Shown here: piece by piece, positions 27,801 to 38,905 of the stretch | Layout of the letters: each line of letters begins with the position of its first letter | How positions within the stretch are numbered: the stretch's first letter is position 1 | Assembly: GCA_009767595.1 (NCBI GenBank) | Contig: VSDK01003948.1 | Coordinates: forward strand, 710,362 to 774,361 | DNA length: 64,000 bases | DNA from: Symbiodinium kawagutii | Lineage: Eukaryota > Sar > Dinophyceae > Suessiales > Symbiodiniaceae | Reading direction: 5' to 3' | Notes under the pieces: generated by a model | Databases searched by the model: none | Told to the model about the DNA's origin: nothing | What the model saw: the letters and a program-made list of their open reading frames with translations, nothing else | Translations under genes and position numbers: made by a program

Positions 27801-30800
27801 GAACTATAACTCACCCCTAATATCATAATAAACAATAATTGTAATGAACTACAATCTCTCAATTATCATAGTTAACCATTGTTTACATCACTCCCTATGC
27901 TTCCACTTACCATGAAGTAGTAGCTTACCAGCCCCGGTAACAATGGTAGAAACCAGAACTGGTTACGTATTATTTCAATTAACCATGGTATATTCACCAC
28001 TAACCACTATCAACCACTATTGCCTATCATGATTCACCACTATACCATTATCAACGACAGTATAACCACTCATCAACCCATATCACTAATCAACCTTTGG
28101 TGGCTTTTGGATCCCTTGCTAAAAGTGTAATTTTTAGTGGGTCTAGGGTAAATCAAAGCAATCCCGAAAACACCACCAAAGTGAGTTGGCGGTGGATTTG
28201 GAAATGATACTACTGACTCAGGTTCATAAAGATTTAGTTGGCTTAAATCCTGAAATACTAATATGAAACAAAAAACAACTTATTAGAAATGTCCAAAAAG
28301 AGTGGTTAATAACCAATCATACTATTAGTGGTTCATATTTGGTTGAATCCTATTCATTCATAATATACTATTAGTATCTGAACATATCAATAATCCATTG
28401 GTTATTATGTGTTAACCTATTTGGTTAAATCGTATACTATTAAATCCTATTAGTCAGGGTCATTAAATCCTGAACTAACAAGTATTAGTTAGCCACTTAG
28501 AACTAGCAGATAATATAACTATATGGCTGTGGGTCAAAACCCGGTACCCCGGGTTCCCCATCATTAACTATTGTTTTCCCTATAGATTGTTGGTTATTAT
28601 CCACCATTCTCAAGCTTTGCAGGTGGTTTTCTATGAGCCAGAAGGTCTGATTTCGGGGGTAGCTTCATCAAGGGTTCGTGGAATCGCTGCCCGTGAGCTT
28701 TTCTTTGAAGCCTATCAGGCCCCAATCACTGCGGGTCGTGGGCACGGTCGTCTCTGTGATGTTCTTGCTACCTTGGACAGTGTCTTGGGTATTCCTGCAC
28801 CAATTGCAGCCACGCTTCATGCATTGCGTGTCGGATGGGAACAGGATTTTCACGGTTGTGAGGACATGTGTATCACACCCACCTTGCCTTTTGATTCCTT
28901 TGGGCCACAACAGTTGCCACTCCCGCCTTGTGCTGAGTCTGCCACTGTTCATCGACATGGCTTGAAGGCAGGTTTCCTTTTGGATTTTGTTGGTGCCTTG
29001 GACTTGGGCTCTGTGGCTTGTGAGGAACGTCATGTGGCTTTTGTCTTCCATCAGGGCAAGCTATGGGGGCAGAGCGGGCAAGTTGATTTCGCCACGTTCG
29101 GTCCCTCGGAAGACATCGTTTGGCTTTTCACTCTCGTTGATCAGCATTGGACTTTGGCTCAGTGTTTCATGGTTGGGGACATGCTGGTGATGACTGTTTT
29201 CGATGGACTTCGACTCACACCTTTGTCTGTTTTCGCCACAGTTGCTGCCAGACTGAAGCGAGCATGGAAGGCTAACCATGTCCATCTCAGCTCCACCTGC
29301 ACATTTCCTCAGACCCGTCCAGATACATGTGGAACCATTGCTCTTGCACACTTTGCGCATTCGGTTGGTGTGATCACGTATGAACAGGCTATGAACTTGG
29401 AGTTGCTTCATGATGGTTTTGCCTTTCTCAGCAACATGCCTTGTTTTGACGGTCCCACCGGCTTCGGTGCTGATGATGAGGTGATCATTCGAAGTTTGGA
29501 GCAATTGCTGCCCTCAAAAGGGGTTCCACCAGATGAGGTCAAGGCACGTGCAGTTGCAGCTATCAAAGTCTTCGGACATCAAGCCCTAGACCAAGCCCTC
29601 AAGTCCAAGAATGCTTGGGGTGCCCTGAAGAGCTTGGGAAATTCCAAACCACGTCCCTTCACTTGGGTTCACTATCATGAGCTTCAGAATCACATTCAAG
29701 AAAGAGCTCAATCCAAGTTCGGTGCACATGACATGAAGAAGAAGGGTCGGAAACCTGCCAAACAGCATGCAGTGTCGCTCAAGCACATTGACCCGACCAG
29801 CTTGTTGTTGCCTCCGGGGCTCTTTCACACCAATGACGGAGCCACTTTGCCTCAGTTGAACCTAGAAGATGTGGCAAAAGACGCAAGAGGAGTTGCCTTC
29901 GCGTCGGCAGCAGATGTCCAGCATTTCATTGCAGATGGCAAGCTGATAAGTCCGGAAGGTCTCGCCGTCCTTGTGGTAGGGCCCATGCCGGAGGGTGCTC
30001 CTCTTGGGCTTCCTATGCATTCGGTTCGTGTGCCAGCAATTTACCGTGGAACCAATGAGCCGGTGATTTTAGATTGCACTTCGGTGCAACTGGGCGACCA
30101 GATGGTCTACCGAAAGACCAACCAATCAGCACCCGAACTTCAGGTATGCCCAACCAAGGTTCTCCGCCTCCATGTCTTCAAAGACATCTGGGAGCAGGAC
30201 CATGCCTGGTCGGATTTCGTGGCCCATCCGGTTCGACAGTTGGTCAGTGTTTTCCCGCTGCTACGCCTTTGCCAAGACCAAGACTGCGATCAGAAGTGCG
30301 GAAAGTTTCATCCTTCCACCGAGGAGGAGGGAGTTGAGTCCGGACTCCTTGACATCTGGGCTTTTCGGTGGCACAAACATGATGGAAGCAAAGCATCACC
30401 CGATGCTTCAGACGTGCCGTCAGTGTTCATCAGGATCCCTGAGTCTAGCTTTGAGTCGGTTCATCGTGCATCAGGTCAGAGTGGATTCTTCTTTGAGCCC
30501 AGGAAAGATGATACACCAGGTCCGGATGAGGAGTATGCAGTCATCTGGTTGCCACAGTTGGGACTCACGGAAGCACTCCATCGGGTTCGCACGGTGGATC
30601 ACTGTGTTGCAGTTTGTCGGCTTGGAAAAAAGTATGGAGTTCGCTGCGTGGCCCGTCATCAAGAGACTGTGCACAACGAGCTTTGTCCAAACAAGCCCTT
30701 TGTTGCCTGTGCTATCAATGCGGTGTATCGGTTGGAGCCTCTGCCAGCAGGTACTCAACGTGCTTCTTTGGTTGCCATGCTGAAGAGTTGCGGATGGCAA

Positions 30801-33800
30801 GCGAGGCCTTTGCAGCCTTGCAAGGGAAGTCAGGGTCAAGCATGGACAGTTGGTGCAGGCAGTGAACCTCCTCAGCCCTTTGTGGAAGCTCAGCATGGCT
30901 GGGTGGGAATCTCCAAGGTGAAGGATGCCTCTCCGGTGGCACCAGTGCGAGGCTTCATTGCTTCGTCAAAGACAAAGCAGCACATCAAAGGCGCTGCAGC
31001 TTCCTCGTCTTCAGGTTCTGCGGACCCGTGGCAACAAGGAGCGGACCCTTGGGCTGGTTATTTTGGCAGCAGTGGTAAGGCCCCCATGCAACAACACGTT
31101 CAAACACGTATGGAAGATGTCGAGGCCAAGTTGCACGACCAGCTTGAACAGACGATCACTGCAAAGGTTCAGAAGTTGCAGGATGATACAGCCCATGAAA
31201 CACGGTTAGCTGCGGTCGAAAACCAGATTCAGAGCCTTGTCGAGAACCAGGGAAAGCTTGAACACTGGATGGTGGATGGAAGTAGCAAGATTCATGAAGT
31301 CCAACGGGAGTGTTCTCAGTTGAGTCAGGTGGTGCAGCAACAAGGTCAGACTCTTCAGACCGTCTCTCAGGACGTTCGCAACTGCTCAAATGCCATTGGT
31401 CAGGTTTCGCAAGAGGTGTCAGGTTTCAAGGAAGGTCTCATGAATCACTTGGACTCATACTTTGCCAAACAACAAGCAGAGTGGGACACCATTTTGAGCA
31501 AGCGTGCCAAGCACTCCTGACTAGGGCACACGGGGTCCTCCGCTTCTCGGAAGATGCCCGGATGTGGATTATCCTTTCCCTTTTGGACTTCTCGTCTTTG
31601 GACTTTCCTTGTCTTACTGTTCACCTTTTCTTTTCGGGTTGGTGAGGCTACTGTTCCAGGTCCCGTCGATGGCTTTGACTCTTCGGATCATGTGGCGTGG
31701 GATCTTCCCGGTGTTCCCGACTTCATTCTTGGAACTTACAACCCGTCAGGGCTCTCAAATAAGTTCCGGTTGGTGGATCAGTTGCCTTTGGGTTGGTGGC
31801 ACGTCGCTGAAACACAGGCATCCAAGTCACAACAGTGTGTCTTCCAAGGGCACCTCCGTTCGCAATCTAGGCATGTTGGTCATTGTTTGCACAGTACCCT
31901 GGGCGCTCCTGCATCCTTGCGTCCCGGATCTTCCCATGCTGGCACTTGGACAGGTGTGCTAAGCTATGGTCCTTGTCTGCTCAAGGCAGTTCCTCTTCCT
32001 TGGCCCTCGGGGGTTTTTGAGAGTGGCCGTGTCCTCATGACTGCAGCTAACATCTTTGGACTTGAGATTGTGGCTGCTACTGTTTATCTCCCTCCTCGGG
32101 GACCCACGTACCCTAATGCAGTTGAACTCTCTGAGGCCCTGCTTGCTCCGATTTCGTCAGAGTTGGTTCTGGGTAGGGAAGGGTGTCGTGCAATCCTTGG
32201 TGATATGAATGCACAGGTCGGAGCCCTGCAACACATGAGGCTTTGGCAAGCTAATGGATGGGTGGAATTACAGGATTTGATGCAGCAACTGCATGGCCTG
32301 TCTCGCAGGCCAACGTGCAAGGGAGCCACCTCTCCCGATCAAGTTTGGTTGTCCCCCGAGCTTGCTGCATTGGTGATCAACTCCGCTCTGATTGACTTGT
32401 TCCCTGATCACCATGCTCTTTTGGCAGGAATCAAACTCCCGCAGGTGCGACTTCGTGAACTTCAATGGCCTCTGCCAGGTCATGTTCCTTGGGATGATGT
32501 TGATGTTGGTCGTTGGAATGACTCTCCGGATTTGGGTCCACTTTTTGGAGCAAACCCGTCACATGCGGTTGGTGGCGGATTGTCTGCTGTTCATGATGGG
32601 GAGTCTCCACCGTCCAATCAAGGTTCTACTTTGGCCTTCACGCGTTGGAGCAAGGCTTTTGAGCATGAAGTTTCACGTTGCTTGGGATCACAGGCGGGTC
32701 ATTCAGATCGTTCGTTTCATGGTAGAGGGCGGATGTTGCGACCCAAGATGCGTGCCATACAAGCACCGTTGATCAAGCCACCTCGACCAGGTGAGCTTGC
32801 CCCTGCTTCGGGCTTTTTGAATCGATCAATTGCTGCATGGTTCAAACAGATGCGCAGGGTTCAGTCGTATCTCCATGCAAGCAGATCCGAGAGAGTCAAT
32901 GAGACTTATCATGCTAGGGCAGCTTTGTGGAATAGCATTCGCCACGCCAATGGATTTCGGGGAGGTTTTTGCAGTTGGTGGCTGTCCCGACCTTATCAGT
33001 TGCAGGGGTCACCCGTTGCTGTTCCTGTGCTCCCTCCTACTGCGGATGTTGCTGCTTTGATCTACGAAGACTTCCTGGTGAACTACAGGCGGTATGAACA
33101 CTGGCAGCTTCGTCGAAGAACTGAGAGCTGTCAAGCTAAGCTGCTTGCTGAAACCCGAAGCCTCTTTCTTCATACCAGGAAACCTGCCAAACCCCCACTT
33201 GAGTATCTGGTGGGTTCCCAGTCGCAAGCCATAGATGTGGTGGATACTGGCCTCAACTTGGTTCGTGTTCCGCAGCCCTTTGTTTTCTCTCCCTCGTCCA
33301 CCTGGCTTCTCCAAGGCCAACCTGCTGGTGTTCAGGAAAGGGATGACTGTTATCAGGTTGATTCTGATCTGGTGCTTGCTCCAGGCCAGACCTTGACTTG
33401 CCAGACCTGGGTTACGAAGGTTGAGGACATACATGCTCGTCTTTTGGACTTGTGGACTTCTCGATGGAATAAGCATGAACATGTCCCTGAAGAAGCCTGG
33501 GCTAGAGCCAAAGAAGTTGCTAGTCACACAATGCCTCGTTGCGCAATTGCTTTGCCAGATATCTCTGTTCAGGAATTTCGCAGGGCCGTCAGTGCTTTCA
33601 AACAACATGCTGCTACCGGTCCATGTGGCTGGTCACGTGCAGACGTTGCTCACTTGACTGACCAGCAGGTTGAGCAGGTTCTCTCGGGTTATCACACCTA
33701 TGAGCGTACTGGCATGTGGCCGCAACAATGGTGTGTGGGACTCATCCACAGTTTGCAAAAGCGAGACACGGCTCATGATGTCCAAGGTTTTCGACCTATC

Positions 33801-36800
33801 ACGGTCACCAGTATCTACTATCGGTTGTTCGCTGGGATCAGGGCCGGCCAGATTTTGTCTCAGTTTGCCAGACATGCTGATAGTCTTCAATGTGGTTTCC
33901 TGAAGGGTCACCAGGCCTCCGATGTGTGGTATTTTGTGGGTGTGGCACTGGAATTGGCCACGCATCAGGCGGTGCCACTTTTTGGCATTGTCGCAGACCT
34001 TGTCAAGGCCTACAACACTCTTCCCAGGACTCCTGTCTTCTGGTGCCTTGAGTTGCTTGGCGTTCCCCGTTGGTTTCTTCAAGCATGGCAGCATCATCTT
34101 GCTTTCTTTGAGCGGATTTTCGTGGTTCGTAGATGTGCAAGTTCCCCTGTGAAATCAGTTACAGGTTTTCCGGAGGGTTGTCCTTTGGCCTGCGTTGCTA
34201 TGACTGCTTTGGATTTCTTCTGGCATTGGTACGTTCGTCTGGAAGTTCCACGAGTGCTTCCTCTCAGTTACGTTGACAACCTTGAGCTTGTATGTGATCG
34301 ATTGGATGATCTCTTGGCAGCCTCTCGGGCTCAACATGCTTTCTGTTCCCTCCTTGATTTGGAATTGAACTTACCTCGCCTCTATGCTTGGTCATCTACC
34401 CCCGGGGGGCGTCGTGATTTGAAACTAAGGGGTTTTCAGGTAAGCCTTGGTGAACGTGATCTTGGAGGACAGGTGATATACTGCAAACAACTGAGGAATC
34501 GTGTGCTGACAGATCGCATCGCCAATGTCCAACCTTACTTTCAGAAGCTGCGTGTGGCGAACATCCCTCAAGCAGTGAAGATTTTGAACATCATTCAGGT
34601 GTTGTGGCCAAGAGCCTTTCACGGAGTGGAAGCGGTTACTCTTGGACAGTCACATCTCACCAAGCTGCGCTCTGGGGTGATGCGTGCTTTGAAGTGGGAT
34701 CGGGCGGGCGCATCGCCTGTGGTGCGGCTTAGCTTGCTGCACACCAACCTGGACCCATCCTGGCAACAACTTTGGAGAGTCACCTTGGAGTTCAGAAGAC
34801 ATTGTGCGAGAAATCGCACACTTCGTGACTGGTGGCAAGACTACCATGAAGGACTGACTGCCAAGGTCACCCATGGACCTTTTGGCAAGTTTCAGGCACT
34901 TTTCAACGAGTTTGGCCTTCATGTGGACGCTCAGGGCAACATCTGGATCACCGCTCAGGCATGTGTCAACATCTTTGCGGCTACGGAATCGCTGCTTCGC
35001 AGGGTGCTTCTTCATCTTTTTCACAAGGCGGCTGCTCGTGAAGCTGCCACCCGTGTTTGATGCTCGGAAGGACGGACTGTGTGTTTGGTGCCGATGCCCA
35101 GATACCAAGGAACATCGATACACAGTATGTAGTCACTATGACACTGTTCGAGGTGCCCACCAGGAGCTTTTCAGCTGCTGGGATGAACTTCCTCGCTCTT
35201 TCCAATTGGCTGGCTTAGTGCCTCAGAATCCTTGGACTTTGCTGGTTTGGGAAGCGCTTATCAGTTTACCAGATCAACTGCAGAACTATGCCTTTAGCCC
35301 TTCGGGGCATGTTTGGCATGTCTTCACAGATGGCTCCTGCGATTCACCTGCGGATGAAGAAGAAGCCTTGGCTTCTTGGGCGGTTGTAGTTGCAGACAAA
35401 GGGCCACTCAGCTCTGGGCCCCTCAAAGGTATTCAACAAAATGTGCTTCGCGCAGAAACTACTGCGGTCTTGAATGCTCTGCTTTGGATTGGCCCTCGCA
35501 CCGGTGAGTTTCACTTGTGGATCGACAATCAGCTTGTGGTGGATCACCTTCGCCAGTTGCTTCAGCAGACAGAACATCCAGACGAATGGGAACACTCAGA
35601 CCTGTGGCATCGAGTGGATCGCCAGCTTCGGGTCCTCTTTGTCACGGTTCATGTACACAAAGTTGCCAGCCATGTGGACGAGGCTGAAAGCCTTGATCCT
35701 TGTGAAGATTTCGCAATTCGTTGGAACTCCCTTGCAGATTTGCAGTCTCGATTGGCTCAGGGAAGTCGTCCTTCTTATTTTGTGAATCTTTGGTCTAGGT
35801 ATAGTGGTTTCAGGAGACTGTGGCGTCGCCGGGTTGCTTTGTTGAGTTCTTTTCATGTTGCTATAGCAGCCAGAGACTGTCACTCAGACAACGTCGTGCA
35901 AGACGAAGATGTGCTGGAAGAGCAAGTTTCACCGCTTTCCCATTGTATAGATGCGATGCCGAATACTGCTAGTTTCCACGCACAGTTTTTGCAGTATCAG
36001 GATGATGAGAATTTGTTTGCTATTGTACAGGATCATTTGTTTGTGAAGGTCTGCGGTTTTCTGAGCCGATGGATCGTTTCCCAGGATCAATTGGCCACCG
36101 TTATGAGACCAGTGAGCTTTGTCGAATTTTATGTTGTGGTTCGTCGTTTTCTTGGTGATCATTTGACGGGTCTTGGTGGTGGTTCTCGGTTTTGTCATCC
36201 CACCTTTTCTGCTGATTTCCGCATCTTTCGACAAATGCTCACGAAATTCTTTCAAGCGATCGGGGTGAGAGGCATGCATCCTAGTGGGCATTTAAGTGTC
36301 GTTGGTGTTCATGTCGTTCAGACCTCTGTGACTATGGGGATTGGTTTTGATGATAGTGAGTATGTTTTGTGTTCCCTGCGTGATTTTGTTGGATGCAGGC
36401 CCATTGTTAACTCCCAAGGTTTCGCCCGACCCTATCGTGTCTAATCCGATGGGTCTTTGCCTTCAGTTGCTGGTGCCGTGACCAGCCAACTATTAGCAGC
36501 GACTTTGTTCGCTATCGCCTTTGGTTCCACCTGTGGACCACCAGGCCTGCGAAAGCCGGCCTGTGGACGAACGGAAGCCGTGCGCGATATTATCCACCAT
36601 TCTTGTTGGCTAATATTGACCCATAGCCATATCAAATCCTGAACTAAAAAGGTGTTAGCCACCCAGAACCACGACCATTTACCACTCCATCTCATCGCCA
36701 TGCCTGGAACTGCCTGTGCCAGTCCCTCTCCTCTTCCTGCGACCAACGACCAACGGCGGACCGCCGGGCCGCTGTCTATGCCCTGACTAGAACTGAAACT

Positions 36801-38857
36801 TGGGGCAAGTTGGTTAATAGTGGTTAATAGTGGTTAATAGTGGTTATATTTGGTGAAGTTGATGATTTCATAGTGGTTAATAGCGGTTTCTACCAAGTAC
36901 AGCCATCTATAATAGTATATCAATCGTTCTAAACCATTGAATCTGCTATATATACATAACCATATAACATACAATGGATGGACCATAACATGCTTGCTTA
37001 CCATGTACAATGAATGTAAGGGTTTATAACGATCTATAATAGTTATAATGGTAAACAGATGGTTCTGCTGGTTATATAGCGGTTGTGAGTTTACAAACCA
37101 TAATGGTATAACTGACTATGATTATAGATAACCGGTTATACCTATATTTCGTGGTCAGTATTGAACATCAGTTGGTTAAAGTCATGATTGTACTTGAGCA
37201 CAAAGAACCGAAAGATCATACCAGGTATACTGAAAGATTCATGAGTCACATGGATGGTCATGCCAAGATTGACGGTTCATCATCCTTGGTTGTTGGGATT
37301 TCTAGACCGGTTCCGGACTAAAAGGTGAAGAAAATGCTCGCCATGTGGCCAGCTTCGATCACCCACAGGCAGTCGCCTGAGCATCACTGGCCAGAAGCAG
37401 ATAGAGCTTGTCACGCTGAAGATGTAACTTGGCCAATTTGTCCTCTGGTAGACCTCTCAGCATCTCCTGAGCTTGACTGTAGAGAAAAGATGCGAAAAGC
37501 TGTCACCTGCAGTTTGTGCTATCCTGCTATCCCGCAGTGCAACGGCAATTGGCAATCCGCATGATGCAACGTCAGTGCAACATCAAGGCACCTATCTCCA
37601 TCCCCAGGCAGATCCTCTTACTGATCTTAGTGGGTTAACGGGATCCAGCAGCCATCGTGCAATTCAAGCGTCATAGAAGCAATGGTATGTGCGCTCGCGT
37701 TGTGCATGAACCACCACCCTGGAGCTCTCCAGCAGGTAAGTAGTCACCTCGATCGCCAGAGACCTACGTCGTAGATCATGTCTCTGTCGTGCATTCATCC
37801 CTGTGACCTGGACTTGCAGTTCGGCAATGTAGTTTGGAATCTACAAACGTCATCGACGCAAAAAAACATGCTTATATAAATGTGGAGATTTGTCCTGACC
37901 ATGTATTTACCAGATATTTACCATCATCATATCCCATATCCATGTATATATATATATATCCATAATTGATATATATATATATATATATACGTATATACGT
38001 AGATATCTACATATATATATATATATCCATCACATCAAGCACCTTGCAAACATGCCCTCACATCGACCTGAAAACAGCTCCAAGTGGCAGATGCATCCAC
38101 CAGAGTACCGGTTTCATCGAAGAACACACGGTTGTACTTGCCGAAACGCGAGGAGTTGTTGTTCCTGGCGCAGCACATGTCCCCACTGGTCGGGTGTGAC
38201 GTTGGAAGATCACGCTGGTTCCTGGATGATCATCATTAGGGCTTGGGGATACCCACAGACTCACCACTGTGGTTCAAGCGTGATCATTTGGGTTTTTGCA
38301 TAAAGGTATCCCCAAATCCATCTGAAACTGATCATGGTCTCGGGAAAGCCTGAATTTTTGGGGAACCTCATTGCTTCAGCAGCACCTGGAGCTTCTCACC
38401 TAGCGCACCCCGAGGGGCAGCCATCCCAGTCTCCTCATGGTCACAGCGTTTCCGAAGGATTCCAGGATGGGCTGCGCTTGCTCCACTCGTCTCTGGATCT
38501 CATCCTCGCAAGGGGTCAGCTGGTGGCTTCTGGTGTCCAAAAGTCCCATGACCCACCAGGGATGAAAAGAAATGTGCAGATTCGCAGATTCGCTTCTGAG
38601 GCAAGCTCTCTATGTTGGGAACTCCCTAATTTTGGTTTTATCAAGAACGAAAAAGATGTTGCCATGGTTTCTCAAGAACGCATAGTTTCGTTGCACAGTT
38701 CTTGAGATCGAACACATGCGAAAAAATGTATGTATTCATTGACATATATCTGTACATATATGTATACATGTGTGTGTGTGTGCATATGTATGCATCTATG
38801 TATGTATATATGTGACATATTCACATATTCATATAGATATATATATATATACATATG

Positions 38858-38905
<48 letters not shown>

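Larger units (their letters stand above)
28611..36587 (+). mobile_element. LINE (non-LTR retrotransposon), nearly complete, 16-bp target duplication
   Basis: The element is bounded by the direct repeat TATTATCCACCATTCT at 28595-28610 and 36588-36603. It carries ORF1 (to 31520), ORF2 with APE endonuclease and RT (31554-35060), and an overlapping frame with zinc knuckle and RNase H (to 36444). A 143-nt 3' UTR follows, with no poly-A tail. The insertion splits a small inverted-repeat element (28521 to 36637), which itself lies in a myosin intron, antisense to the host gene. ORF1 has no ATG near its 5' end, so the copy is probably 5'-truncated. The long intact frames suggest a recent insertion. 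Confidence 0.92.
28521..36637. mobile_element. MITE-like element, family A, copy 2, split by the LINE
   Basis: The left part at 28521-28610 begins ATATGGCTGTGGGTC. The right part, from 36604 to about 36633, ends GACCCATAGCCATAT, the near-perfect inverted complement. The LINE and its target duplication lie between. Host position: intron 37376-26807 of the myosin gene. Confidence 0.8.
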
